Source: G963675935 sp963675935 (GTDB lineage: Bacteria; Planctomycetota; Planctomycetia; Pirellulales; Thermoguttaceae). Taken from it: a stretch of DNA of 64,000 nucleotides. The stretch lies in the NCBI GenBank assembly GCA_963675935.2, contig CAXXPV010000008.1, positions 744,001 through 808,000 of the forward strand, in the 5' to 3' direction. The notes beneath the pieces are model-generated. The model saw only the letters and a program-made list of their open reading frames with translations. It ran no database searches and was not told the DNA's origin. The stretch's first letter is position 1, and each line of letters begins with the position of its first letter. The position numbers were made by a program, and so were the translations under genes. Positions 35,094-46,746 of the stretch are shown here, piece after piece.

Positions 35094-37715
35094 TTGTACA
35101 CAACCAGATCGCACCATTGGGCAATCGCGCTCTTTGTCGTATCCTCATTGACGCTGCCCGGCCCCTTCATCGGTTGCAGCCGGAATCGCTATTATTGTCA
35201 GGCCGACAAGGAAGCCGAGTGCCTGATTGCCCAAAAGTCAACGGATCCCCGTTGGGCGGCGCCGCCGAATTTTTCGATCAACATGGATCCGCGGAGCCGC
35301 TACTTCGACAATTGCGATCAAGTGTTTCCACCCATGCCGTCGGACGATCCGGCATCGAACCGCTACATGCAATGCGTCGACGGCATGAAGGGCTATCGTT
35401 TATGGCACGCCAACGGCGACCGCAAACAACTCGACAATCCCGACTGGCGCGAGAAGCTCGGCGAGACCGTCGAGATGACCGATGACGGGCGAGTCAAGCT
35501 GACGCTCGAATCCGCGGTGCGGCTGGCGTATATCCATTCGCCCGATTACCAGGGGCAATTGGAAACGCTGTACCTCTCGGCTCTCGACGTCAGCACCGAA
35601 CGGTTTGGATTCGCCACGCAATTCTTCGGCACGAACGACACGACGTACAAGGCGGAAGGACCGTTGAGCGACAACGGCCGAACGAGCACCCTGCAAACGG
35701 ACACGGGCTTTTGGCTCGAACGGAAGTTCGCCACGGCCGGCACGCTTGTCGTCGGATTCGCCAATTCGATCGTGTGGCAGTTCGCCGGGCCAGACACGTT
35801 CGCGAACGTGTCGATTCTGAACTTCAATCTGACGCAGCCTTTGTTGCGCGCCGCCGGAAGGGCCATCGCGTTGGAAGAACTCACGATCGTCGAGCGGGCC
35901 TTGCTGGCGAATCTCCGTTCGCTGCAACTCTTCCGTCAGGGTTTCTTCGCCGATATTTCGATCGGTTCATCCTCCGGTTCCAGCCTGCAACGTGTCGGCG
36001 GACTCTACGGCGGCACGGGCATGAGCGGCTTCACCGGAACCGGCGTCGGCGGTTTCGGCAATATCGGCGGCATGTACTTCAGCGCATCCAGCGGCACAGG
36101 CGCCGGCGGAGGCACGGGCGGTGGCGGAGGTGGCGGTCTTGCCGGCGGCGGAGCGGGGAATCTCGGCGGATTCATCGGCCTTCTGCAATCGCGGCAACAG
36201 ATTCACAACGTCGAGCAACAGCTTCAATCGCGATTGCGGGCCTACAGTCTGCTCGAAGCTCATTTCAAGGCCGGCACGGTCAATCTCACGCAAGTCGATA
36301 AATTGAGTCAGAGCATTGAAACCCAAAGGGCCCTTTTGCTGCAAGCCCACAACAGCCTGTCCAATTCGGTGGAGAATTATCTCATCAACACCTTGGGATT
36401 GCCGCCCGACCTGCCCGTGGAACTCGACGATGCGCTCATCCGGCAATTTCAATTCATCAGTCCGGAGATCAGCAAACTTCAAAACGAATTGGGCGATTTT
36501 CTAGCCGCATTCGGCGAGGAACCGGGCGAGCCGGAAGTGAAATCGCTCCAGGAATGGCTTTCCCGGCTGGCCGGCTTGCGGAGCCGCGTGGAACAGAGCG
36601 CGGCGGATGTTGACGGCGATTTGCGAAACATGGAAGATCGTTCCGCCGCGCGTCTGGCGACCATGAAACCCTCGGAGCGAAGAGCGTTCGCCAAAGACGT
36701 TCGCGTGTTATATGACAGCTTGAATGATCTGCGCGATCGCACCAAGAAGGCGGAGTCGAAAATCTCGCAACTATTGCAACAGATCGGTCCCGCGACGCGC
36801 CGGCAAACAGCCGATCAACTCGTGCATTTGGTGACGGAAATATCGGGAGTCGCGGACGAAATATCGCTGATTCAGGCGAGGGCTCGCGCCGAATCGATCA
36901 ACATCCAGCAAGAACGCCTTGACCCGGATGAATCGCTCGATATCGCCCGGGCCAACCGACTCGATTGGATGAACAACCGCGCGGCGTTGGTCAACACGTG
37001 GCGGCTGGTTTTGTACAATGCGAACAAGCTCCAGTCGGACTTGGATGTGGTGTTCAGCGGCAGCATGAACACGGTGGGCAACAGTCCGGCCAGATTCCGC
37101 GCGCCCACGGGCACAATGAGCGTTGGCCTGCAATTCGACTCGCCTTTTACGCGGCTGACGGAGCGGAATAATTTCCGGCAGTCGATTGTCGACTATCAGC
37201 AACAGCGCAGGCAGATGATCCAATTCGAGGATTCGGTCCAAGAGAACTTGCGCCAATTGCTGCGGAATCTCGAATTGAACAAGGTCAATCTGGAAATTCA
37301 ACGCCGGGCGATCGCCATCGCCATTCGCCGCGCCGACGAAGCCCGCTTGGTGATCGGCGAACCGCCGAAGGCGCCAAAGCCGGGCGAGGCGGCGGACAAT
37401 TCGCCAAAACAGCTTGGGCCGACCGCCGCGGACGACCTGATGAGCGCTTTGACCGACTTGACCGCTTCGCAAAACATCCTGATGAGCGTCTGGTTCGATT
37501 ACTATGCCACGCGAATGGCCTTGGCCCGTCAGATGGGAGTCATGGAACTGGACGAGAAGGGCATGTGGATCGATAAACCGCTTTCGACGGCGGCGCGGAT
37601 GAGAGCCGAGGAAGCTCCGTTGCCCCCCTCGGCGCCAGACTTGTTGAAGCAAATCGAGCAAATTCAGGTTCCGGCGGGTGAAAAAGTCGAGCAGCCGGCG
37701 ATTGCATCGCATTAA
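35094..37715 (+). CDS. TolC-like outer membrane efflux lipoprotein
   Basis: 873 residues from TTG 35094, with GAGG 6 bases upstream; no ATG fits before the signal sequence. The lipoprotein signal is IALFVVSSLTLPGPFIGC, followed by SRNRYYCQADKEAECLI, a conserved start of planctomycete TolC-like proteins. Two long helical hairpin regions are visible (LTLESAVRLAYIHSPDYQG..., and SVQENLRQLLRNLELNKVNLE...). Between them is a Gly-rich insert at about residues 300-355. Likely outer-membrane channel for the MacAB-like genes downstream. Confidence 0.82.
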   Translation: MYTTRSHHWAIALFVVSSLTLPGPFIGCSRNRYYCQADKEAECLIAQKSTDPRWAAPPNFSINMDPRSRYFDNCDQVFPPMPSDDPASNRYMQCVDGMKGYRLWHANGDRKQLDNPDWREKLGETVEMTDDGRVKLTLESAVRLAYIHSPDYQGQLETLYLSALDVSTERFGFATQFFGTNDTTYKAEGPLSDNGRTSTLQTDTGFWLERKFATAGTLVVGFANSIVWQFAGPDTFANVSILNFNLTQPLLRAAGRAIALEELTIVERALLANLRSLQLFRQGFFADISIGSSSGSSLQRVGGLYGGTGMSGFTGTGVGGFGNIGGMYFSASSGTGAGGGTGGGGGGGLAGGGAGNLGGFIGLLQSRQQIHNVEQQLQSRLRAYSLLEAHFKAGTVNLTQVDKLSQSIETQRALLLQAHNSLSNSVENYLINTLGLPPDLPVELDDALIRQFQFISPEISKLQNELGDFLAAFGEEPGEPEVKSLQEWLSRLAGLRSRVEQSAADVDGDLRNMEDRSAARLATMKPSERRAFAKDVRVLYDSLNDLRDRTKKAESKISQLLQQIGPATRRQTADQLVHLVTEISGVADEISLIQARARAESINIQQERLDPDESLDIARANRLDWMNNRAALVNTWRLVLYNANKLQSDLDVVFSGSMNTVGNSPARFRAPTGTMSVGLQFDSPFTRLTERNNFRQSIVDYQQQRRQMIQFEDSVQENLRQLLRNLELNKVNLEIQRRAIAIAIRRADEARLVIGEPPKAPKPGEAADNSPKQLGPTAADDLMSALTDLTASQNILMSVWFDYYATRMALARQMGVMELDEKGMWIDKPLSTAARMRAEEAPLPPSAPDLLKQIEQIQVPAGEKVEQPAIASH

Positions 37716-37789
37716 AGGCGAAACTACAAACGGGCAGCGCCGGGGGGACAGTCCCCAGTGAACGGTTACGGTTTGCATTGACCCTGATT

Positions 37790-37946
37790 CAGGAGAATTG
37801 CAAAGTCACATTTTGGGGATAGATAGGAAAGACCGTCATTCTGAGCGCAGCGAAGAATCTCGTTGGCCCGCAGGAACTTACGCGATACCACGGAGATTCT
37901 TCGCTGCGCTCAGAATGACGGTTTCCTGGACTTTGCAGTTGCCCTG
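37790..37946. mobile_element. Palindromic MITE-like element, family A copy 3, with 10-bp target duplication
   Basis: Arms CAGGAGAATTGCAAAGTC and GACTTTGCAGTTGCCCTG surround the core. GACCCTGATT is present on both sides, at 37780-37789 and 37947-37956. A lone family B-like arm (GTGAACGGTTAC, 37758-37769) lies just upstream. Nothing else is seen in the 37716-38097 gap. Confidence 0.9.
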
Positions 37947-38097
37947 GACCCTGATTCACACGCGGCTGGCGCCGGGGTAGAATGATAGACGCCCTCTCCC
38001 CCCCCCCCTCTTTGCCGGATGAGACGAAGCAACCGCGGCGAGAAATGCGGGGTAGTCGCGACTGAGTGCCGAAACGAGAACAGGATCCCGCCGTCCC

Positions 38098-39714
38098 ATG
38101 CTTGACCCTACACAAGAAACGACCAATCGGCGACAAGACGCGGCCGAGACGCATCGGCGGGCTGGCGCCATCCCCGACGGATCGAACCACAACGACGTTT
38201 CGGCCATTGCCGAGATGCTGGGCAATCCGACATCGGAAGACATGCCGGACGATGTTCGCAAACCGCGGCATGGGCGCCGTTTGAAATGGCTGGTCGTGCT
38301 TGGGGCGATTGTCTCGCTTGGCGCGATCGCGCCGACGGCGCTCCGCTGGCTCGGCCACGGCGCGAACGCCGACCCGGCCGGATCATTGGCCACCTACGCC
38401 GCCCAACGCTCCGATCTGCTGATCACCATCACCGAAGATGGAAGCATGGCGAGCGCCGAAAACGTGGACATCAAGTGCGAAGTGGCCGGCGGCACGACGA
38501 TCGTGTGGATCATCGATGACGGCAAAAAAGTGACGAAGGGGACGGAACTTCTCCGACTCGACGGCTCGAAGCTGAAAGAGGACGTGAGCGCGCAGAAGAT
38601 CGCATACGAGAAGGCGCTTGCCGCCAGCATTCAATCGGCGAAAGATTTTGCCGCCACGAAAATCGCCGTCGAGGAATACACCGAGGGGACTTTCAAAAAA
38701 GATTTTCGCAAAGCCGAGTCGGACGTGGTCGTCGCCCAGGAAGCTTTGCGCAGCGCCGAGAACACCTTGCAGCACGGAGAGCGGATGTTCCGCAAAGGCT
38801 ATATTACTCCGATGCAATACGAAGGCCAGAAGAGCGCCGTCGCGCGAGCCAAGCTTGACCTCGGCACGGCCGAAATCGGCAGGGACGTCCTGCAAAAATT
38901 CACCCGTCCCAAGATGGTCCAGGAATTGCAGAGCAAACGCGACGCGGCCGAGGCCAAACGCGACAGCGACAAGGCCTCGCTGGCCTTGGAAGAGGCCAAG
39001 CTGAAGCGACTTACCGAACAACTTGGAAAATGCACGGTTCGCGCCCCGAAGGATGGGCTTGTGATCTACGCCAACGAGCGAATGTACTACGGCGACAGCG
39101 ACGGCGAAGTCAAGGCCGGCATGAAGGTTTACGAGGAATCGACGATTCTTCGGTTGCCCAATTTGGACAAGATGCAGGCGGACGTCGGAGTGCATGAGGC
39201 AAAGGTCGATCAAGTGCGAGTGGGCTTGAGGGCGAGAATCCGCGTTCAAGACCGCGATTATCAGGGCAGCGTGGCGTCGGTCGCCAACAGGCCGCAGTCG
39301 AATTGGATGTCGTCGGCCAAGAAGTATTCGGTCAAGGTGCGGCTCGACGGAGAGCCGAAAGCCCTGCGCCCCGGAATGACCGCCGAAGTCGAGATTCTCG
39401 TGGCCGAGTTGAAAGACGTGATTTCCCTGCCCGTGGCCGCGGTGGCCGAAAAGGCCGGCCAGGCATTCTGCTGCGTGAAAAAAGGTCCGGCCTTGGAACG
39501 CCGCAACGTCGTTCTCGGCATGAGCAACGACAGGCACATCGAGATCAAAGAGGGCATTGCGGTCGGCGAGGTAGTCGTGCTCAACCCCCGCGCGGCCTTG
39601 GGCGACAAAGGCGACGAGTCGCAGAAACAACCCGACGCCGCCGTAAAAGGCAAATTCGGTTCGACCAAGCGCGATCGTCCCTCGGACGCGAAGGACGACG
39701 GCGGGAAACGCTAA
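38098..39714 (+). CDS. MacA/HlyD-like periplasmic adaptor subunit
   Basis: 538 residues from ATG 38098. A cytoplasmic N-terminal tail of about 60 residues precedes one membrane helix (LKWLVVLGAIVSLGAIAPTAL). Then come the lipoyl half (VDIKCEVAGGTTIVWIIDDGKKVTKG), a long coiled coil (about 150-310), the second lipoyl half (CTVRAPKDGLVIYANE) and beta-barrel region. It should connect the ABC permease to the TolC-like protein encoded before it. Confidence 0.85.
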   Translation: MLDPTQETTNRRQDAAETHRRAGAIPDGSNHNDVSAIAEMLGNPTSEDMPDDVRKPRHGRRLKWLVVLGAIVSLGAIAPTALRWLGHGANADPAGSLATYAAQRSDLLITITEDGSMASAENVDIKCEVAGGTTIVWIIDDGKKVTKGTELLRLDGSKLKEDVSAQKIAYEKALAASIQSAKDFAATKIAVEEYTEGTFKKDFRKAESDVVVAQEALRSAENTLQHGERMFRKGYITPMQYEGQKSAVARAKLDLGTAEIGRDVLQKFTRPKMVQELQSKRDAAEAKRDSDKASLALEEAKLKRLTEQLGKCTVRAPKDGLVIYANERMYYGDSDGEVKAGMKVYEESTILRLPNLDKMQADVGVHEAKVDQVRVGLRARIRVQDRDYQGSVASVANRPQSNWMSSAKKYSVKVRLDGEPKALRPGMTAEVEILVAELKDVISLPVAAVAEKAGQAFCCVKKGPALERRNVVLGMSNDRHIEIKEGIAVGEVVVLNPRAALGDKGDESQKQPDAAVKGKFGSTKRDRPSDAKDDGGKR

Positions 39715-39723
39715 AGGGTTAGC

Positions 39724-39842
39724 GAATCGATAACTGTCATCCTGAACGCAGCGAAGGATCTAGTTTTGACGCATGGAGATCCTTCGCTGCGCTCAGGATG
39801 ACAGTTAATCCCGACAGTTCTTGATTCGCCGATCCTAACGGA
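39724..39842. repeat. Palindromic repeat, variant core (family D)
   Basis: The core here reads GTCATCCTGAACGCAGCGAA and its complement TTCGCTGCGCTCAGGATGAC, a variant of the shared core. Outer arms (AGCGAATC...GATTCGC, GTTAG...CTAAC) are imperfect and no target duplication is clear. It separates the adaptor and permease genes. A CACGGAGCGTGCC motif (39878-39890), also found around the IS target, follows. Confidence 0.7.
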
Positions 39843-39898
39843 CGCGAATTCGTTTACGGGCTTGCAAGACGACGATACACGGAGCGTGCCTATATCCC

Positions 39899-41224
39899 AT
39901 GGCGATACTTCCCCAGAAACTCCGGTTGGGCATCGGCAGCCTGATGCTCCACAAGCTGCGATCCGCGCTGGCGGTGCTGGGCATCCTTATCGGAGTGACC
40001 GCCGTCATCTGGCTCGTGGCGATGGGCGAAGGCGTCAGCTATCAGGCCCAACAACAGATCAAGGATCTTGGCGCCACAAGCATCATCGTGCGAGGGATCA
40101 AGCCGCCGCAAGAACGGACTCGCAACAAAGACAACTTCTTTCTCAGCTACGGATTGCTTCGCGACGACTACGACCGCATTCGCACCAATGTCCCGGCGGT
40201 TCGGCAGGTGGTTCCGATGCGGGAAGTCAGCAAGGAGGTCTGCAACCGCGACCACATCGTCGATGCCAAGCTCATCGGATGCACGCCCGAATACCTTGCC
40301 ATCAATCATCTTCGGGTGGAACGCGGTCGCGATTTGACGGATAACGACCAGGTGCGATGCGACAACGTCGCCGTGTTGGCCCACGCCGTCGCGGCGGTTC
40401 TGTTTCCCATCGAGGATCCCATCGGACGCGCCGTGCGGATCGACAGCGACTTCTACGTGGTTGTCGGAGTCATGGCCGAGCGAACCGCGGCCGCGGCGAT
40501 CGGCGGAAGCCTCGAGGCCCGGCAATACGACAGCGACGTTTATATTCCGCTCACGACCCTTCGGCGGCGCATCGGCGACGTCGTCTTCAGCAGGCGAGCC
40601 GGCAGCATTCAAGCGGAAAATGTGCAACTCACTCAGATCACCGCCGTCGTGCAGGACATGAACGAAGTCGATCAAACCGCCGATGTCATCCGTTCGTTGC
40701 TGGCGAAATATCACAAAACCCTCGACTACAGCGTCGTCGTCCCCAAGGAACTCCTTCAACAGGCCGAAACATTGCGGGCCATGTTCAACGTCCTTCTCCT
40801 GCTGATCGCCGGAATATCGCTCCTGGTCGGCGGCATCGGCATCATGAATATCATGCTCGCCACCGTGACGGAGCGAACCCGCGAAATCGGCATCCGCCGC
40901 GCGCTTGGCGCCACGCGGCGCGACATTATTCAGCAGTTTCTTTGGGAAACCGTCGTTCTATCGGGCACGGGGGGGCTGCTGGGGATTCTCTTCGGTTTTT
41001 TGTGCAAACCGACCGTCTTGGCCGTGCAATACTCCATCGCGAAGCTCTTTCCGGAAATGGCCGCGTCGCTGCCGGCGAACATCCGAAATCTGGAACCGCG
41101 AATCGCCCTCTGGTCGATCGTCGTGGCGTTGGTGATTTCGGTGGCCGTGGGCATCGTCTTCGGATTGTATCCCGCCCGCCGGGCAGCAAACATGGACCCC
41201 ATCGAGGCGCTCCGCCATGAATGA
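39899..41224 (+). CDS. ABC transporter permease, MacB/FtsX type
   Basis: 441 residues from ATG 39899. The N-terminal helix (LRSALAVLGILIGVTAVIWLVAM) leads to a large periplasmic domain (MacB_PCD). Three C-terminal helices follow, including VLLLLIAGISLLVGGIGIMNIMLATVTERTREIGIRRALGA, the FtsX signature. The stop overlaps the ATPase start (ATGAATGA). Confidence 0.94.
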   Translation: MAILPQKLRLGIGSLMLHKLRSALAVLGILIGVTAVIWLVAMGEGVSYQAQQQIKDLGATSIIVRGIKPPQERTRNKDNFFLSYGLLRDDYDRIRTNVPAVRQVVPMREVSKEVCNRDHIVDAKLIGCTPEYLAINHLRVERGRDLTDNDQVRCDNVAVLAHAVAAVLFPIEDPIGRAVRIDSDFYVVVGVMAERTAAAAIGGSLEARQYDSDVYIPLTTLRRRIGDVVFSRRAGSIQAENVQLTQITAVVQDMNEVDQTADVIRSLLAKYHKTLDYSVVVPKELLQQAETLRAMFNVLLLLIAGISLLVGGIGIMNIMLATVTERTREIGIRRALGATRRDIIQQFLWETVVLSGTGGLLGILFGFLCKPTVLAVQYSIAKLFPEMAASLPANIRNLEPRIALWSIVVALVISVAVGIVFGLYPARRAANMDPIEALRHE

Positions 41225-41966
41225 GATTGCCCGACCGCCGGAAAAAAGCGTTGTCGCCGAAGTCGATCAGCTCACGAAGGTTTACCGGCTGGGCAACAGC
41301 GTCTCGGTGCCTGCGCTGCGCGGCGTATCGCTCAAATTTCTCCAGGGCGATTTCGTGGCCGTCATGGGCGCCTCCGGTTCGGGCAAAAGCACGCTCCTGA
41401 ATCTTTTGGGCTGCCTCGATCGACCGACCTCCGGCCGATACACGCTGGCGGGCCGCGACGTCGCCGCCCTCGACGACGACGCGCTTTCGCTGGTCCGCAG
41501 CCGATACTTGGGCTTTATCTTTCAGTCGTACAACCTCATTCCGCAGTTCAGCGTGATCGAGAACATTAAGATGCCGCTGGGCTATCAAAAACGCGAGACG
41601 CCCGACGGCCACGAACGCTGCCTCCGCCTGGCTCGACTCGTCGGGCTCGAAAACCGCTTGCATCACCGGCCTTCGGAACTCTCCGGCGGTCAACAACAGC
41701 GAGTCGCCGTGGCCCGGGCGCTCATCAACAATCCACAAGTCATCCTGGCCGATGAACCGACCGGAAACCTCGACACGGCCACGAGCAATGAGATCATGGA
41801 ACTTCTCGGATCGCTCAACCGGGCCGGGCGAACGATCGTCATGGTGACGCATGAGCCCGACATCGCCGCTCGGGCGCATCGCATCGTGCATTTACGCGAC
41901 GGACGAATCGAGGCGATTTCCGAGAACGAGATTTCCGCATGCTCCGATCGTGAGGAAAAGAAGTAG
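41217..41966 (+). CDS. ABC transporter ATP-binding protein, MacB/LolD type
   Basis: 249 residues from ATG 41217, overlapping the permease by 8 bases. Walker A GASGSGKST, signature LSGGQQQRV, Walker B VILADEPTGNLD and switch histidine MVTHEPD are all intact. It powers the split MacB-like permease. Together with the upstream genes it forms a complete TolC-MacA-MacB set. Confidence 0.96.
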   Translation: MNEIARPPEKSVVAEVDQLTKVYRLGNSVSVPALRGVSLKFLQGDFVAVMGASGSGKSTLLNLLGCLDRPTSGRYTLAGRDVAALDDDALSLVRSRYLGFIFQSYNLIPQFSVIENIKMPLGYQKRETPDGHERCLRLARLVGLENRLHHRPSELSGGQQQRVAVARALINNPQVILADEPTGNLDTATSNEIMELLGSLNRAGRTIVMVTHEPDIAARAHRIVHLRDGRIEAISENEISACSDREEKK

Positions 41967-42120
41967 GGGGGGCGACCCATTCACTCGCATTCCGCGGGCC
42001 GCCCCGCCCACGGCTGTTAGTTGCATGGTAAACTGTATCAGACGCCAGTGCCCACGATAAGGGAACACGATAAGGGAACAGGTCCATAAACGCTTACCCT
42101 CCCCGGTTGATTTTATAAAC

Positions 42121-43527
42121 ATGGCCGGCAACTCCCCTTTTTATTTGCCAAACGATACGACTTCTCGGCGTTCATGGCCGCTGCTCTGGTTGTCGCTTGG
42201 CATTGCCATCGGATGTGGCGGTCTTTCGGCGGCCGCCCCTCCGCAAACACAGCTCGACGCGGCGGCCCACCCCGTTGCCACACCGTCTCAAAATGCCGAT
42301 GCCGCAGTTCCGACGAAAAAACCGTTCGACCCAGCGATGGCAGCGCTGGTCAACTCGAAACGGCTCGAACAAGCTATTCACGCGGCAGCCGACTATCTGA
42401 TTCGCTCGTGCGACGCCAAGGGCCAATTCACCTACCGGGTGAACCTCGATCCAAAAATCAAAATCGAACCGTCATACAACATGATTCGTCACGCCGGCGC
42501 GATTTATACCCTGGATTTGTACGACCGGCGTTTTCCAAACGAGCCGGCTCGGCAGGCCATTCGCCGTGCCGCCGACTATCTCGACAGGCACGGGCTCGCG
42601 ACGGTTTCCGATCCGACGGCCGGCGACATGCTGGCTGTCTGGTGCCTGCGCAAAGCGGTCGGGGAGAAGAAGCCGACTCCGGTAGTCGAGCTGGGCAGCG
42701 CCGGCCTGGGCGTCGTGGCCTTTGCCGGCCTTCGCCGAATCGCCCCCGACGCGATTTCCCGAAACGACCTGCGGCGTTTGGCACAATGCCTTATTTTCAT
42801 GCAGAAGGACAACGGCGATTTCTTCGCGGCCTTCGATCCTGAAAACAAGGGCCTCTCGGATCGGGCTGACCGGGCGGTTTGCCTCTATTACCCCGGCGAG
42901 GCTACGTTGGGCCTTCTGATGGTCAACGAGTTGGACCCCGATCCGGTCTGGCGTCACGCTGCCGCCAAATCCATCACCTATCTCTCGTGGGTCCGACGTC
43001 GCGACGCGAACCCGCCGGTCGATCACTGGGCCCTTATCGCCACCGAAAAACTCTTCACGGCAACCGATGCCGACTCCTTGCAGTTTCCCCGCGAATTGTG
43101 GCGGCGTCACGCGGCAAGCATTTGCCGCCACATTCTCGCCGACCGGAAAGCCGCCAATCCATCCACTCCGCGCGGAGATCTGTCGGGCGATGGTTATCTT
43201 TGCCGCACCGCTTGCCGGTTGGAAGGTCTTTTGGCTGCGAGAACATTTCTGCAAGACGACAAATTGAATCGGGAAATCTCGATGGCCGCGGCCGACGGCA
43301 TCAACTTTCTGCTAGACTCGCAGATCCACGGCGGACATTGCGACGGCGCCTTCACGCTGCTCGCACCGCGTTCGGCCGGTGGGCCCGCGTCAAACGATCC
43401 CGAGGCGACCGAGGTCCGCATCGATTATGTGCAACACGCCCTGGATGCGATGATTCAGTGCGCGGAACTCATCGCTCCCAGGCGGGAAACGCCCGCCGAG
43501 CCCACACCCCGAATGAAACCACAGTGA
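42121..43527 (+). CDS. Secreted alpha/alpha-toroid protein, function unknown
   Basis: 468 residues from ATG 42121. The N-terminus is a signal-like helix (LLWLSLGIAIGCGGLSAAAP). From about residue 80 the protein has repeated helical pairs with motifs such as NMIRHAGAIYTLDLYDRR, CLYYPGEATLGLLMV and DHWALIATEKLF. These are typical of (alpha/alpha)6-barrel proteins that include C5-epimerase- and terpene-cyclase-like members. I cannot assign a reaction. No clear ribosome-binding site. Confidence 0.7.
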   Translation: MAGNSPFYLPNDTTSRRSWPLLWLSLGIAIGCGGLSAAAPPQTQLDAAAHPVATPSQNADAAVPTKKPFDPAMAALVNSKRLEQAIHAAADYLIRSCDAKGQFTYRVNLDPKIKIEPSYNMIRHAGAIYTLDLYDRRFPNEPARQAIRRAADYLDRHGLATVSDPTAGDMLAVWCLRKAVGEKKPTPVVELGSAGLGVVAFAGLRRIAPDAISRNDLRRLAQCLIFMQKDNGDFFAAFDPENKGLSDRADRAVCLYYPGEATLGLLMVNELDPDPVWRHAAAKSITYLSWVRRRDANPPVDHWALIATEKLFTATDADSLQFPRELWRRHAASICRHILADRKAANPSTPRGDLSGDGYLCRTACRLEGLLAARTFLQDDKLNREISMAAADGINFLLDSQIHGGHCDGAFTLLAPRSAGGPASNDPEATEVRIDYVQHALDAMIQCAELIAPRRETPAEPTPRMKPQ

Positions 43528-43660
43528 AAAGGCCCCTCGTTCCCACGCTACACGTCGAAGGCGATAGGGGGAAGGCGAAGATTTGCCGTAGCGCAGAGGC
43601 GCAGAGCATCCCGACAAAAGCAGGCGGAAAACGACCACGATCTAATAGTGAAATACTGCA

Positions 43661-44269
43661 ATGCACTTTCACCGCTCGTCGCAATACATCGGGTTGACCC
43701 TTATTGAACTGCTCATCGTCTTGGTCATTATCGCGATGTTGATTGGGCTTCTCGTGCCTGCTGTGCAATCGGCGAGAGAATCCGCCAGATCGGTTTGTTG
43801 CCAAAATAATTTGCATCAACTCGGAATAGCATTCTTTCACTATGCACAGGCCCAACATAAGCTGTGTTGCGGCTATACGGCTTCGTCTGGTTCCGTGGGC
43901 GGTTGGGCAATTGCCCTCCTGCCGTATCTGGAGAAGCAGGCGCTGGCCGAGCAATTATTGGCGAAACCGTCCACCAATCCCCAAAATATTTCTTCATTGG
44001 CTCGCCAGCGACCGGCCGTGTATACTTGCCCTTCGGCCAATCACGAACAAAGTTCGATTGACGAAGTTCCCGTCTCGCACTACGTTACCGCGCCATGGCA
44101 AACCGTGGGCGATGCTCCCGTCGATTGCAGTTCAGCTTGGGTCGTAAGCCCTGTGCTGAGCATGGAATACTGGACGCAAAACATCGGACCGCACCACGGC
44201 GGTTTCAATGTTCTTCACAATGCCGGTCCAGAAATTGGAAAGGTCGAATGGGTTGCAGGCAAGCAATGA
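43661..44269 (+). CDS. DUF1559-type pseudopilin
   Basis: 202 residues from ATG 43661. The class III signal GLTLIELLIVLVIIAMLIGLL would be cut by prepilin peptidase before LTLIE. ARSVCCQNNLHQLGIAFFHYA follows, and the end has IGPHHGGFNVLHNAG, the H-x-G-G motif typical of DUF1559. Planctomycetes carry many of these; targets and role are largely unknown. It stands alone, without other pilus or secretion genes. Confidence 0.88.
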   Translation: MHFHRSSQYIGLTLIELLIVLVIIAMLIGLLVPAVQSARESARSVCCQNNLHQLGIAFFHYAQAQHKLCCGYTASSGSVGGWAIALLPYLEKQALAEQLLAKPSTNPQNISSLARQRPAVYTCPSANHEQSSIDEVPVSHYVTAPWQTVGDAPVDCSSAWVVSPVLSMEYWTQNIGPHHGGFNVLHNAGPEIGKVEWVAGKQ

Positions 44270-44297
44270 TCGCCGGCGAACACTACTGCGAAAAAAA

Positions 44298-44369
44298 GTT
44301 TAGCCGGCGAACTTGTTCGCCGCGTTGGTTGGCATTCCACCACGCGGCGGGAAAGCCCGCCGGCTAAAC
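44298..44369. repeat. GTTTAGCCGGCG palindrome, copy 2
   Basis: GTTTAGCCGGCGAACTTGTT faces GGAAAGCCCGCCGGCTAAAC. It is the same type as 8164-8245. It lies between the pseudopilin end and the dnaK end and could double as a bidirectional terminator-like hairpin. Confidence 0.75.
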
Positions 44370-44402
44370 GGATTCTTCGTTTGACTTACCCTGCGGCAAG
44401 CC

Positions 44403-46337
<1,935 letters not shown>

Positions 46338-46587
46338 AGTAGTTTGGTGCTCCTTTTTCCGAATGAGGGTTTTGGCACCCTCTTCCTAAGGATAACACAA
46401 AGATGCAAAGGGCGTGCCGAGGAGCGAATACCGTCGGGCATATGACGCTAAGTCGTTATATGGCATTGCTTTGCAGACTGCGACAAAGTTTGCGGCTGAA
46501 AGAATGTTTTGCCGGAATCTGGAAACACTGCCATTTTGGCATGGTCGATGGGGTGATAGAGAGATCGCGGGGACTGTACGGAATTTT

Positions 46588-46639
46588 GTGGCACGGGCTT
46601 CAAGCCCGTGATGAGACACGGCCAAGATGGCCGTGCTAC
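46588..46639. repeat. GTGGCACGGGCTT / GGCCGTGCTAC palindrome
   Basis: Two small hairpins (CACGGGCTTCAAGCCCGTG and CACGGCCAAGATGGCCGTG) lie within outer arms GTGGCACGG and CCGTGCTAC. It sits in the 46338-46746 gap between divergent dnaK and waaA, which holds no gene. Confidence 0.65.
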
Positions 46640-46746
46640 ATCGGTCATCCCTGCAACTGCGCTTTATGGAACACGCTAGACGCCAAAACGGCCGCAAGAT
46701 AGAATCCTGCAAGCCTCTGGTTCGAGTTTTGGAAAGGATTCTCTAG

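Noticed and set aside
46338..46450. CIRCE or heat-shock operator upstream of dnaK
   Set aside because: No TTAGCACTC-type inverted repeat is present; only a 6-bp hairpin GAGGGT...ACCCTC.
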